A DNA stretch of 64,000 nt, from the NCBI RefSeq assembly GCF_018991925.1, contig NW_024722158.1:6735546-6799545 (forward strand). Direction: 5' to 3'. Under the pieces are notes generated by a model, which ran no database searches, was not told the DNA's origin, and was given only the letters and a program-made list of their open reading frames with translations. Below, piece by piece: positions 10,241 through 20,946 of the stretch (the stretch's first letter is position 1; every line of letters begins with the position of its first letter). The DNA comes from Homarus americanus. Its lineage: Eukaryota; Arthropoda; Malacostraca; Decapoda; Nephropidae. The translations under genes and the position numbers were made by a program.

Positions 10241-10665
10241 GAGCTGATAGGAGGAGGGGAGGTGATGGAGAAGGGGAGGGAGAGAGGAGGTAAGGGGAAG
10301 GGAGGCGAGGTGGGGTGAGGGGGAGGGAGAGAGTTTGTAAGGGGAAGGGAGGCGAGGGGGGTGAGGGGGAGGGAGAGAGTTTGTAAAGGGAAAAGAGGTG
10401 AGGGGGATGAGGGGGAGGGGGAGGTAAAGGTAAGGGAGGTAATGGAAAATGAATATTAGGGGAGGTAAGGGTAAGGGTAGAAGAGGTAAAGGAAAGGGAT
10501 AAGAAAGGTTGGCGTTGAGGGATTTTGGATGGGAATGGGGTTATGGATGAGAGTAGGGGGATGGGGGGTGTAGATAGGGAGTGGAAAGAAGAGGAAGAAG
10601 GTGGGAGAATAGGTGAAGGTGTGGACTGGAAGGTTGGGTGTGGGGTTTAATTCTTGAAAAGGACA
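10240..10665. repeat. G-rich minisatellite, GAGGTAAGGGGAAGGGAGG type
   Basis: GAGGGAGAGAGTTTGTAA repeats twice near 10322 and 10368, with GGGGAAGGGAGGCGAGG between copies. The 3' half is less regular. Confidence 0.8.
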
Positions 10666-10689
10666 ATCATAAATAATATTCATTCTTCC

Positions 10690-11500
10690 TGTACATTATT
10701 CATCTTACCATGAGGTGTATTCACGATGACTCACTCTGCCCTGCACCGCCCCCTAAATATTGATCAGGTCGAGAAGAAACCTTAACTCAATAACACCCAG
10801 TTTGTGAGAGTCAGGGGCAGTGGTGTTGAAGAAGTGTAATAATTCTAGGGCGTGAATCTTTGACGAAGGCTGATGGAAGTTTTTAATTAATTATTATCAC
10901 CTTTCAGTTTCTATTGTCATATGTGTTCGTGTGTTGATTTAATATTCTTCATCAGATAGCGATTTTTTTTACCGCGGGCTGTCAGATATAGCAAATTGAG
11001 AGAGTGGTTTTATTACATCGTTGAGTGTTGAATATATTTAATGGCTATAAGTGCAGGTCAAGGCTATAACTTATATGAAAAGAAATCAGTTTTTTTCTTA
11101 CCTTTGATATTTTAGAGAGAGTTCAGTGACAGATTAGAGAATAGATTTATATATTTAATGGAGTTAGATGATGGTTTCTTATATTTTTTTTATTTTTTTT
11201 TATTGGGACGAAAGAACCAATGGTCTATGATGAGGAAAGTTGACCTGAAGGAAGAGGAGGAGGTGTTGTGTGGTAGAAATCACTGTGGAGTATTGACGAA
11301 GGGTTGAAAAAATGTAGGGAGGGATCCAGAGTTTAATTGTGGAGTTGTGAGGAGTAATACGGTGCTCAAGGAGTTGATCAGTGGAGTTTGTTGTCTTCTT
11401 CTGGTGGTGGAGGAACGTGAAGAACCTGGAGTTAATGAGTGGAGTTTGCTGTCTTATTGTCAAACTGTATCTCAATGGTCAGTTGGTCACTACACTTTTT
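10690..11500. other. Low-copy AT-moderate stretch, no gene seen
   Basis: No repeat family, splice-bounded open segment or RNA gene could be supported. A T-rich run at about 11181-11202 and two similar GAGTTTG.TGTCTT segments (11383 and 11442, about 59 bases apart) are the only structure. The latter is an imperfect tandem duplication. Confidence 0.45.
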
Positions 11501-11504
11501 TTTT

Positions 11505-11935
11505 TTCATACTTACGGTTTGTCGCCTGCCACCGCATTTACAGCCTGCCATCACACTTACGGTCTGCCATCACACTTACGGCCAGCCACCACACATACGG
11601 CCTGCCTGCCACACACATACTCACACTTACGGCCAGCCACCACACATGCGGCCTGCCACCACACTTACGGCCTGCCACCACACTTACGGTCTGCCATCAC
11701 ACTTTGGCCAGCCACCACACACAGCCTGCCACCACACTTACGGTCTGCCATCACACCAGCCACCACACACGGCCTGCCACCACATACGGCCTGCCACCAC
11801 ACTTACGGCCTGCTACCACACATATGGCCTGCCACCACACTTACGGCCTGCCACCCTCACCACACACATACGGCCTGCCACCACACTACGGCCTGCCACC
11901 ACATACGGGCCACCTTGCCTACCACACGGCCAGCA
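11505..11935. repeat. 19-bp minisatellite, CCTGCCACCACACTTACGG
   Basis: About 22 copies, with frequent CAGCCACC and ATACGG variants. The unit is not a multiple of three, so all three forward frames stay open for long distances. This explains three overlapping frames of 171-207 codons with no protein meaning. Confidence 0.95.
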
Positions 11936-12084
11936 AATACAGGAAAGCTTATAGAAAATAGGGTTGGTGGTGGGCGAGGCAAGGGACACGTAATCGCCTT
12001 ATGAGATTTTACGGCTGAATTTATTGGAATGGCGACCACCAAAACTTTGCCACTTATTTGTCCCGGCCGTTCGTAAAACCCTGC

Positions 12085-12540
12085 TACTGACACCACCCAC
12101 TGACACCACCCACTGTCACCACCCACTGACACCACCCAATGACACCACCCACTGTCAACCACCCACTGTCACCACCCACTGTGACACCACCCACTGACCC
12201 ACCACCCACTGACACCACCCACTGTCAACCAACACCACCCACTGACATCACCCACTGACCACCCACTGACACACACCACCCACAACCACCACCACTCACC
12301 CCACCCACTGACACCACCCACTGTCAACCACCCACTGTCACCACCCACTGACATCACCCACTGACATCACCCACTGACACCACCCACTGTCAACCACCCA
12401 CTGTCAACCACCCACTGTCACCACCCACTGTCAACCACCCACTGACACCACCCACTGTCACCACCCACTGTCACCACCCACTGACACCACCCACTGACAC
12501 CACCCACTTTCACTAGCCACCGACGCCAGCCACCATCCAC
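12085..12540. repeat. 12-13-bp minisatellite, CACCACCCACTGA/TCA
   Basis: About 35 copies of CACCACCCACTGACAC and CAACCACCCACTGT in mixed order. Nearly lacking G, it ends at about 12540 in a degraded copy. Confidence 0.95.
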
Positions 12541-12689
12541 TATAGTGTGGCGGCCCTGGTGAAAATAAACTTATAAGTGTGGTAGTCCAGGCTTAATAGA
12601 AGTATGTATCTAAGTATTAAAGTACAGTTTTAATAGTGTTTTTAAGTGAGTAAGACCAGAGTGGAAGGTATTGTAAGTACAAAAAGTAT

Positions 12690-13165
12690 ACAGGTATGGA
12701 TTTATAAGTGCAAAAAGCTAAGATGATAAGTATTTATAAATAGAGAATGCTAAGATGATAAGTATTTGTAAGTAGAGAAAGCTATGATGATAAGTATTTA
12801 TAAGTGTATAAAGCTAAGATGATAAGTATTTGTACAGAGAAAGCTAAGATGATAAGTATTTATAAGTAGAGAAAGCTATGATGATTAGTATTTATAAGTG
12901 TATAAAGCTAAGATGATAAGTATTTGTAAACAGAGAAAGCTAAGATGATAAGTATTTATAAGTGTATAAAGCTAAGATGATAAGTATTTGTAAACAGAGA
13001 AAGCTAAGATGATAAGTATTTATAAGTGGAGAAAGCTAAGATGATAAGTATTTATAAGCGGATAAAGCTAAGATGAAAAGTATTTATAAGTAGAGAAAGC
13101 TAAGATGATAAGTATTTGAAAGTGGTAGAAGCTTAGGATGATAAGTATTTCGTAAGTGTTGCTGG
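12690..13165. repeat. 32-bp minisatellite with partial dimer order
   Basis: About 15 copies of AGATGATAAGTATTTATAAG followed by TAGAGAAAGCTA. Between about 12780 and 13020, copies ending TGTATAAAGCT alternate with copies ending ACAGAGAAAGCT, making a 64-bp higher-order unit. Confidence 0.93.
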
Positions 13166-13339
13166 ACAAGTGAAAGTCAGAAAAAGGAAGGGAGAGAGGG
13201 GAGGGGGTGGGGGAGAAAGTGAGGTGTTGTGGGGAGGAAATGAGATAGAAGTCGGCGTGAATAGAGGAAGCGAGAGAAGTTTAGAAAGTTGGGGAAAGTT
13301 TAGGGAAAGAAATTAAGGTAGAATATTAAGGGAGGGAAG

Positions 13340-14180
13340 AGAGGGTTGATGTAACATGTGGGAGAGGAGGTTGGTGGGAGAGGAGGTTGGTGGGAGAGGA
13401 GGTTGGGGGAGGGAGAGGAGGGGAGGGAGCAGGGAGAGGAGGTTGGTGGGAGAGGAGGTGGGAGAGGAGGGGAGAGGAGGCTGGTGGGAGAGGAGGTTGG
13501 TGGGAGAGGAGGTTGGTGGGAGAGGAGGCTGGTGGGGAGGAAGTTGATGGGAGAGGAGGTTGGTGGGAGAGGAGGCTGGTGGGAGAGGAGGTTGGTGGGG
13601 AGAGGTTGGTGGGAGAGGAGGTTGGTGGGAGAGGAGGGGGAGAGGAGGCTGGTGGGAGAGGAGGTTGGTGGGAGAGGAGGTTGGTGGGAGAGGAGGTTGG
13701 TGGAGAGGAGGTTGGTGGGGGGGAGGAGGTTGGTGGGGGAGGATGGGGGGAGGAGGTTGAGGGGCGGGAGAGGAGGCTGAGAGGAGGCTGGTGGGAGAGG
13801 AGGTTGTGGGAGAGGAGGCTGGTGAGGAGGCCAGGGAGAGGAGGTTGGTTGGTGGGGAGAGGAGGTTGGTGGGAGAGGAGGTTGGTGGGAGAGGAGGCTG
13901 GTGGGAGAGGACGTTGGTGGGGAGAGGAGGTTGGTGGGAGAGGAGGGGTGGGAGAGGAGGCTGGTGAGAGGAGGGAGGAGGAGGTAGGGAGAGGAGGTTG
14001 GTGGGAGGAGGAGGGAGAGGAGGCTGGTGGGAGAGGAGGCTGGTGGAGGGGAGGAGGTTGGTGGGAGAGGAGGTTGGTGGAGAGGAGGTGGAGAGGAGGC
14101 TGGTGGGAGAGGAGGTTGGTGGGAGGAGGAGGAGGTGGGAGAGGAGGGGGGAGAGGAGGTTGGTGATGAGAGAGGAGGTT
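13340..14180. repeat. 16-bp G-rich minisatellite, GGTTGGTGGGAGAGGA
   Basis: About 50 imperfect copies over 840 bases. One strand is almost free of C and is full of short G runs, so G-quadruplex formation is possible. Frames of up to 298 codons on either strand are repeat translation. Confidence 0.96.
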
Positions 14181-14214
14181 GGTCCACGTTTATCAAGTAT
14201 TCATTTATTTCTTC

Positions 14215-14254
14215 TTCCTCATGCTATTCCTTCATCTTCTTCATATATTCCTTC

Positions 14255-14289
<35 letters not shown>

Positions 14290-14420
14290 CTTCTTCTCCT
14301 CATCTTTCTCCACCTGCTATTCTTCCATTCCTCGTTCTACATTGTCTCACCTCCCTTCTCCTCCTCCTCCTCCTCCTATTCTTCAACCTCTTCCTCATCT
14401 TATTCTCCCACTCTCCCTTT
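14215..14420. repeat. CTT/CCT-rich homopyrimidine tract
   Basis: Imperfect CCT and CTT triplets. It is directly next to the G-rich array, so strand asymmetry flips from purine to pyrimidine at about 14185-14210. Confidence 0.85.
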
Positions 14421-14661
14421 TATTACCTCTTCATCATGCCCTTCACACACCTTTATCGTGCTTTTGTTTACACTCAAAAGGCTCTTGATTCCCCCGCTAT
14501 TTTGGCTCACTGGCAAGAATGGTGTAGTTATTTACGTTATATTTAAGTTAGGGCTACAGTTACGTTTTCTATGGACGAAGCAGTGTTACCAATGTACTCT
14601 ATTCTGTCATATATCTTTCTGGAGCAGTATTACCACAAAACCTACTTCGTCATCTTCTAAC

Positions 14662-14733
14662 AGTAGTAGTAGTAGTAGTAGTAGTAGCAGTAACAGCAAC
14701 AGTAGTAGCAGTAGTAGTAGCAGTAGCAGTAAG
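14662..14733. repeat. (AGT)n/(AGC)n trinucleotide repeat
   Basis: About 24 triplets, mainly AGT with AGC variants. Confidence 0.95.
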
Positions 14734-14929
14734 GGTTAAGAGTTAGGGGTGGGTGTGGTGTCAGTGGGCCGGTTATCTCTCCCAGGAGCGGCGCCTCAAT
14801 CAAGGTAACACCTCCACACACTTGCAGCCAACAAATGCCTTCCCTACCCCAGACTGGAGACTTTTTTTTACGCCTACTCTCACTTCTCTTGTTTTTCGTG
14901 GCTCGCTAGGGGGAGATAAAGTCAACTCC

Positions 14930-15043
14930 TCCCCCCCCCCACGTCTCTCTCTCTCTCTATATATATATATTTCTTTATTTTTGTTTTTTCCTGTCTTTTA
15001 CGTCTATGTATTTAACTGTGTGTGTGTGTGTGTGTGTGTGTGT
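14930..15043. repeat. C run, (CT)n, (AT)n and (TG)n cluster
   Basis: Ten C at about 14931-14940, CT units to 14958, AT units to 14970, T-rich spacer, then about 13 TG units at 15017-15043. Confidence 0.9.
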
Positions 15044-15184
15044 TTAAAATGAGGAACTTTCGTGTATTTAAATTATTTACTAAGTTAGAAAATTATTTAC
15101 TCGAATTATTGAGTTATTTTAGCAATTTTCTTGATTATCTTAGCTTGAATTTCTGTGTTATCTTGATTTACCCGAGTTATCTTA

Positions 15185-15489
15185 GTGAGAGGAAGAGGGA
15201 AAGGTAGATTGAGATGGATTGAGAGATTAATTAAAGGAGGGAGGAAGAGATGGAGGCAGGGAGATAAGAAAGGGAGAGAGGAGGGGGAATGGAGAAGAGA
15301 TAGAATGAGACAGGGATGGAGGGAGCGAGAGGGAGAGAAAAGGGAAGGTAAAATGAGAGAGGGGAAGAAAGAAGAGGAGGGAGGGGGCAGAATGGAAGAC
15401 ATGAAAGTGAGAGAACATGGGAGGAGAAACAGACAGACAGACAGGCAGGAATGAGTGAAGAAAGGGAGGTGGGTAGAATAGAAGGTAGC

Positions 15490-15556
<67 letters not shown>

Positions 15557-15640
15557 AAGCAACCACAGAAACAGACAAGAGAAGAAAGGGAGGGAGGGAG
15601 ACTGGGAGACAGAGATAGAGGGTGGAAGGAGAGAGAGACG
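15185..15640. repeat. GGGA-rich purine tract with (GACA)n and (GA)n
   Basis: Irregular purine sequence to 15430, GACA units at 15431-15452, about 29 GA units at 15493-15550, and further purine-rich DNA to about 15640. Confidence 0.9.
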
Positions 15641-15648
15641 CCCCTCAC

Positions 15649-15698
15649 GTAGGCAGGGTCTCCATCATCTTTGGAAGGCACCTTACCAATTGCCGCCA
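15649..15698 (-). other. Candidate 50-bp exon on the minus strand (unconfirmed)
   Basis: Read on the minus strand, AAATCTTTCCAG precedes the segment and GTGAGG follows it, both acceptable splice borders. One frame gives AAIGKVPSKDDGDPAY. A second frame is also open, so the reading is not unique. It sits between a purine tract and a pyrimidine tract as a short piece of normal-composition DNA. I do not recognise the product. Confidence 0.2.
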
Positions 15699-15829
15699 CT
15701 GGAAAGATTTCAAGATAAGCCGCAGAAAATAGTGGTCATATGTCTCTCTGAGTACCCCCTCCACTCTCTTCTTCCCACACAAGATCATCTTTCATTCTTC
15801 TATGGTCGCTTATCACTAATTCCCTACTC

Positions 15830-16320
15830 TGATGAACACCTCCTCCTCCTCCTCCTCCTCCATCCTCTCTTCCTCTTTATCCCATTTCTTTTTCTTCCTT
15901 CCTTCATCCCTTCTCCATTTTATGAAGTTCTTTCCTACCCCCTCTTCATTCTCCGCTATTCCTTATCTCCCTCTACCCACTCCCTTCCTCCCTCCCTCCT
16001 TCAAATGTTTTTCTCCTTCCCCTCCCTCTCTCTCTCTCTCTGCCTTCTTATAACGAAATTCCTTCCCTCTTTACCTCCCTCCTTCCTTTCTTCCTCATGA
16101 AGTTATGACGAAGTACTATTACTCCTTCTCTCCCTCCCACTTCTACTTAATTACCTCCTTCCTTCCCCCCTCTAAAAGTTATGACGACGTACCCTCCTTC
16201 CCCTTCCTTCCTTCCTTCCTTCCTTCCTTCCTTCCTTCCTTCCTTCCTCCCTCCACCCTTCTAAAAGTTATGACGAAATACTCTCCCTCCTTCCTTCCCT
16301 CCCTCCTTCCCTCCCTGCCC
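15830..16320. repeat. Pyrimidine-rich region with (CCTT)n and spaced AAGTTATGACGAA motifs
   Basis: CTTCC-type sequence throughout, with a pure CCTT run at 16202-16248. AAGTTATGACGA recurs near 16100, 16177 and 16266, about 77-89 bases apart, so an older tandem unit underlies the pyrimidine filler. Confidence 0.85.
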
Positions 16321-16405
16321 AGATATCGACGCTCAGTTTCCTTCTTATTCCCCAAGAGACTAACACCGTGGTGCTATGCATAGAAACTGGCGCCGAACCC
16401 CTTGG

Positions 16406-16720
16406 GAGGAGGAGGAGGAGGAGAAAGAGGGGTAAGGAAGAGGAAGAGATGGAGGAGGGGGAAGAGGAAGGGAAGAGGTGAGGAGGAGGAGGGGGATAGG
16501 GATAGGGAAGAGGAAGAGTTGAAGGAGGTGGGAAGAGGAAGGGAAGGGGTGAGGAGGAGGAGGGGGAGAGGTGTGGGAAGAGGAGTGGGATGGGAAGAGA
16601 GGGAGGGTGGAAGGGTGGAAAGGGGGAGGGAGGAGAGGGAAGGTAAGGAGAAGATGAGAGGATGGGAAGAAGGGAAGAGAGGAGGAAATAGGATGGGCTC
16701 GGGGGAGTAGGAGAGTGATA
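16406..16720. repeat. GGA-rich homopurine tract
   Basis: Irregular GAGGAGGAGG and GGAAGAGGAAG sequence, including two copies of a unit of about 75 bases (GGATAGGGATAGGGAAG and GAGGTGGGAAGAGG). Confidence 0.85.
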
Positions 16721-16789
16721 AGAAGAGGAAGAGGAAAGAAGAAACCAAGACTCCTCCTCATCAGCACGATCACCACCACCCTTCTTCAT

Positions 16790-17190
16790 CATCCTCTTCC
16801 CTCCCCACTACCCTTTCTCACCCCACTCCTCCCCAGCACCCCCATCCTCCCGCCATCTCCCTCCTCCCCCACCATTCCTCCTCCCCAGCACCCCATCCTC
16901 CTCCCGCCATTCCTCCTCCCACAATTCTCCTCCCACCACAGCCCCCTCCCCAATTGTGCCCCTCCTCCCACCGCCAGCCCTCCTCCCCACCATTCCTCCT
17001 CCCCCAGCACCCCCATCCTCCCGCCATTCTCCTCCCCACTGTAGCCTCCTCCCCACCAGCCCCTCCTCCCCACCAGCCCCTCCCCACCAGCCCCATCCTC
17101 CCCCACCAGCCCCCTCCTCCCCACCAGCCCCCTCCTCCCCACCAGCCCCCTCCTCCCCACCAGCTCCCTCCTCCCCACCATCCTGATCAT
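16790..17190. repeat. C-rich minisatellite, CCTCCTCCCCACCAGCCC
   Basis: About 18 imperfect copies. The purest, 18-base copies are at 17085-17180, and CCCATCCTCCCGCCATT variants occur at the left. The minus strand is G-rich with many GGGG runs. Confidence 0.92.
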
Positions 17191-17206
17191 CCTCCTCATC
17201 TTGCAG

Positions 17207-17285
17207 TGTCTTGTTTACACATCATGGTAAGATGCCTCGTGATCACCGGGGACAGGATGCTGTCTGTGTGTGTCCTCGAGGGAGG
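17207..17285 (+). other. Candidate 79-bp exon after the C-rich array (unconfirmed)
   Basis: CTCCTCATCTTGCAG forms a textbook-like acceptor, and GGGTAAAT follows at the right border. Two frames are open across the segment, one of them containing HIMVRCLVITGDRML. The pyrimidine tract may simply be the end of the adjacent minisatellite, so the acceptor score is inflated by repeat context. Confidence 0.15.
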
Positions 17286-17339
17286 GTAAATTAGCCCAAA
17301 GTTCCAGAGTAATTAGTTTTTATAGCTCTCAAAGGGGCT

Positions 17340-17477
17340 AAAGGAGGAGGAGGAGGGGGAAGAGGAATTGAAGGAGGGGAAGGAGGAAGAGGAATTGAAG
17401 GAGGAGGAGGAAGAAGAGGAATTGAAGGAGGGGGAAGAGGAATTGGAGGAAGAGGAATACCTTACAAAACACCCTCA

Positions 17478-17535
<58 letters not shown>
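17340..17535. repeat. GGA-rich tract followed by (AC)n
   Basis: GAGGAATTGAAGGAGG recurs four times at 17361-17450. After a short spacer, about 27 AC units run from 17480 to 17535. Confidence 0.93.
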
Positions 17536-17536
<1 letters not shown>

Positions 17537-17756
17537 ATCCCACTCCACCTCTCCCAAGTGTACAGAACGACTCCACTATCTTCTCTCTCCTCCCGATATT
17601 TTTTTCAACTCTTGTCGCCAAATATAAAGTTTATCAGACACCACAACCAACTCCATAAATTCTCTCCCGGGAAATGTTGGCGAGGAAGAATTTTGTTAAC
17701 CATGAATATAGAATTTTATTTTTCGCAGAGTTATGTATAGTTACGAAAGGTCATAC

Positions 17757-17960
17757 AGACTAAGAAGACGGAGAGAGACGGGAGTATAGACAGAGAAACA
17801 GACACGGAGACAGAAGTACATACAGAGAAACACAGAAATACAGACAGAGAGATAGATCCGTGTATACAGGTATATTAACAGACAAAATGACGGACACAAG
17901 TACAGACTGAATAACTGACAGACAAACAGAGAGACAGACATACATACTGTACATTTTGTT
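17757..17960. repeat. Degenerate (CAGA)n
   Basis: CAGA, CAGAGAAA and CAGACATACA blocks through 200 bases. Confidence 0.8.
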
Positions 17961-18025
17961 GACAGGAGACAGACAAACGAACAGAATATACATAACATTA
18001 ACATATAGTGTAAGAATCCTTTTTG

Positions 18026-18235
18026 CATATGACTGGCTGGCAGGCTGGGTGACAGATTGGCTGGCAGGCTGGGTGACAGGTTGGCTGGCAGGCTGGGTGA
18101 CAGGTTGGCTGGCAGGCTGGGTGACTGACTGGCTGGCAGGCTGGGTGACAGATTGGCTGGCAGGCTGGGTGACAGATTGGTTGGTAGGCTGGGTGACTGA
18201 CTGGTTGGTAGGCTGGGTGAATGACTGGTTGACTG
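18026..18235. repeat. 24-bp minisatellite, GATTGGCTGGCAGGCTGGG
   Basis: About eight and a half copies differing mainly at GACAGATT/GACAGGTT/GACTGACT. The 24-base period keeps frames open on both strands. Confidence 0.95.
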
Positions 18236-18362
18236 TCAAATTGTCCAGTAATATCAAACTCAAATATCAGCCATGTCAAATATATTCTATTTAGCCTAAA
18301 GAATGCATATATGACCACATTACTTCTCTTGTCGACGAAAAAAATATTATGTATCTTATTTT

Positions 18363-18375
18363 ACACACACACACA

Positions 18376-18422
<47 letters not shown>
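18363..18422. repeat. (AC)8-(TC)22 compound microsatellite
   Basis: AC units to 18378, then TC units to 18422. Confidence 0.97.
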
Positions 18423-18425
<3 letters not shown>

Positions 18426-18633
18426 GCATTATGAATATACTAAAAAAAAACTAATTTCGAAAATATGACAAACAAGGATAATGGTTAATGGAGCTTCAGG
18501 AACGTACTAAGAAAAAAATATAAAAATAATCCATTAGGGCCTATAAAAATATCTAGAAAAATGCTAAACATTATCCTGGAAAATTAAATGCACGCGACTC
18601 CGGGGTTAAATATATTGTTTTATACTCATCTGC

Positions 18634-18671
<38 letters not shown>
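18634..18671. repeat. (ATT)n microsatellite
   Basis: About 12 ATT units. Confidence 0.96.
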
Positions 18672-18674
<3 letters not shown>

Positions 18675-18772
18675 AGTAGTAGCATTTCTAATCTCAATGT
18701 TATTACCACCATCACTGTCATCAACACAGTTACCACGACAACATCTCTAGCCATAAAAATAATCTGTTTCAG

Positions 18773-18908
18773 ATATTGTACACCCGAAGCTTGCAGTAAC
18801 CTCTGTGTTTCATTGCAATTGATGAAACGACGATCACTCATAATGGAATCTGAAAATTGCAATATTTGTCCTGATGTACGTTCAATATTACACTCATACC
18901 GCTATTAA
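18773..18908 (+). other. Candidate cysteine-rich terminal exon (unconfirmed)
   Basis: AATCTGTTTCAG ends at 18772. The segment after it is open to a TAA at 18906-18908. It has about 45 codons with cysteines in YCTPEACSNLC and further on in SENCNICPD. AATAAA overlaps the stop (18908-18913), as in some very short 3' ends. The opposite strand is also open here, so the evidence is weak, and I recognise no family. Confidence 0.18.
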
Positions 18909-18994
18909 ATAAACATGAATGTGAAGTCTCTAATTAATGTTTTGCATTGTCAGACTGTTAATTAAACCATAAAAATTTATCGGTGATTCTGGCA

Positions 18995-19298
18995 CTTACA
19001 CAGGTGAGGGAGGGGGGTGGGGAGGGGAAGGTAGGGTAGGGAGGCGAGTGTGAAGGAGGGGGGGATGGGGTGAGGATAAAGAAGGGATGATAGGAAAGGA
19101 GGGGGTGATAAGGACGTATAGGGAGGGTAGGAAAAGGGAGAGAGAGGGAGCTGTAGAAGGGAGGAAAGATAGGTAGAGGGAGTTGTAGGAGGAAGAGGAG
19201 GGAGGGAAGGAGATAGATGGGGAGAAGTGGAAGGGAAGGAGTGATGTGGGTAATAGAGAAGCAGGAATGTTGACAGACAGACAGACAGACAGACAGAT
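18995..19298. repeat. G-rich tract and (GACA)n
   Basis: GGGAGG and GGGGATGGGG sequence, then six GACA units at 19271-19296. Confidence 0.85.
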
Positions 19299-19429
19299 AA
19301 GGGAAGTCACAGAATAGATAAGACGATAAGACAACAGTGTCATTAGCTTGAATTAGTCATTATTGTGTAAAGCTAAACAGTGATTCATTTAGACTAGGTG
19401 AGTGATTGTCTGTCTGTTTGTGTTTTTGA

Positions 19430-19525
19430 GGTCAGGTTAGGTTAAGTTTGGTTAGGTTAGGTTGATTAGATTCGGTTATTAGGTTAGATTCGGTTATTAG
19501 GTTAGGTTAGGTTAGGTTAAGTTAG
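19430..19525. repeat. TTAGG-type interstitial telomere-like repeats
   Basis: GGTTAGGTTAGG units with GGTTAGATTCGGTTATTA interruptions. TTAGG is the arthropod telomere unit, but such short interstitial tracts are usually ordinary microsatellites. Confidence 0.85.
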
Positions 19526-19689
19526 GAGTCTTATAACCCTATCACCTAATTCCTCGACCAATCGCAACACGGCTGACGTGCTCTCTGTAGACCCACTTAT
19601 AACAATCCAATAAATATCCTAAAACCAAATCCGGACAAGATTTCCAGAATATTGTCAATGAAATCTGGATAAACAATGATTTTATTTTT

Positions 19690-20015
19690 TTAGCTCAGCA
19701 GATTTATGGTGATTTATGCCCCATAAGTGTAATGTAATAGTGGTGTTGGGCCTTGATGGGCAGTAGAAGTAATTTATGGTGATGTATTGTACTGTAGTTG
19801 GCTGTAATGTATTGTAATTTACTGTAGTTTTTTGTACTTTTGCTGTAATTTTAAGTAATCTATAATAATTTGTTATGATGTAGTGTATCTTTGTTATTAT
19901 TTTCATTTTCTTGTAATTTTATGTGATGGACTGTAAGGTACACTACAATTTCATGTCATATATTGTAATTACATATGAGGTATTGTGATTTTAATTGTTG
20001 CTTGTAATAGTGATT
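19690..20015. repeat. Degenerate T/A-rich TGTAATTTATTGTA repeats
   Basis: Variants of TGTATTGTAATTTACTGTAG recur at irregular intervals of about 20-25 bases. No exact unit is left. Confidence 0.65.
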
Positions 20016-20023
20016 TAATGTAG

Positions 20024-20145
20024 GGAGTAAAGTGACCTGTAAGACGTAAAGTGACCTGTAAGACTTAAAGTGACCTGTAAGACGTAAAGTGACCTGTAAG
20101 ACGTAAAGTGACCTGTAAGACGTAAAGTAACCTGTAAGACGGTAT
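20024..20145. repeat. 19-bp minisatellite, GTAAAGTGACCTGTAAGAC
   Basis: Six nearly identical copies, immediately next to the older degenerate TGTAAT repeats. Confidence 0.96.
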
Positions 20146-20151
20146 GACTTG

Positions 20152-20152
<1 letters not shown>

Positions 20153-20187
<35 letters not shown>
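20153..20187. repeat. (TG)n microsatellite
   Basis: About 17 TG units. Confidence 0.96.
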
Positions 20188-20188
<1 letters not shown>

Positions 20189-20435
20189 CTAATAATATTT
20201 AACAACCCAGGGCTGAACAGGTACCAATTAGATCCAATAAATTCATCTCTCTATTGGTCAGATATCTCCCAGGTCAGAAATTTTAAGCGACATTGATTAA
20301 AGTCGAGTGCAATGGTGTCAGGTAAACAACAACAGCAATTAACCACAGAGGATTAAATTCAAGCCACCTGTACCTGTACCTTGACTTATTATTATTGTTA
20401 CCGTGACAACCTATATCTAATGCGACGGCCCTATC

Positions 20436-20850
20436 AGAATCAGCTGTCAGAAAGATTCGAAATATAGCTTTATAGTGTCAGCTGTTAGATTCGAATTGTA
20501 GCTTTATAGTATCAGCTGTCAGAGAGATTCGAAATATAGCTTTATAGTGTCAGCTGTTAGATTCGAATTGTAGCTTTATAGTATCAGCTGTCAGAGAGAT
20601 TCGAAATATAGCTTTATAGTGTCAGCTGTTAGATTCGAATTGTAGCTTTATAGTATCAGCTGTCAGAGAGATTCGAAATATAGCTTTATAGTGTCAGCTG
20701 TTAGATTCGAATTGTAGCTTTATAGTATCAGCTGTCAGAAAGATTCGAAATATAGTTATTTAGTGTTAGTCGTCAGGAAGAATTGAAATATAGCTTTATA
20801 GTATTAGCTGTTAGATTCGAAATATAACTTTATAGTCACCTGTCAGAAAA
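20436..20850. repeat. 72-bp tandem repeat with paired CAGCTG motifs
   Basis: About 5.5 copies. Each unit has two related halves: TCAGCTGTCAGAGAGATTCG with AATATAGCTTTATAGTG, and TCAGCTGTTAGATTCGAATT with GTAGCTTTATAGTA. CAGCTG (a canonical E-box) therefore occurs about every 36 bases. The rightmost copies are degraded. Confidence 0.95.
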
Positions 20851-20920
20851 AAATACAAACTTACTCTCTATAAACACCAAAAATGATTTAGATCTGTTTA
20901 TCCTGAGATCTTTATATAAT

Positions 20921-20946
20921 CCTAACCTAACCTAACCTAACCAAAC
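20921..20946. repeat. (CCTAA)n short tract
   Basis: About five CCTAA units in C-rich orientation. Confidence 0.9.

Noticed and set aside
11347..12004. Three overlapping frames of 171-207 codons rich in histidine, threonine and proline
   Set aside because: All three forward frames of the same 19-bp minisatellite are open, which is diagnostic of repeat translation.
13300..14196. 298-codon proline/serine/leucine frame on the minus strand and several glycine/arginine frames on the plus strand
   Set aside because: They translate the 16-bp G-rich array and occur in several frames and both strands at once.
14774..14803. 19-base micro-exon bounded by TCTCTCCCAG and AAGGTAACA
   Set aside because: The splice consensus is good, but the segment is too short to judge and no neighbouring exon could be found.
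19430..19525. True telomere or telomere fusion site
   Set aside because: The tract is short and interrupted, and similar short tracts occur many times in both orientations. Microsatellite origin is sufficient.
20201..20330. Exon between TCTCCCAG and CAGGTAAAC
   Set aside because: All three frames contain stops inside the interval.
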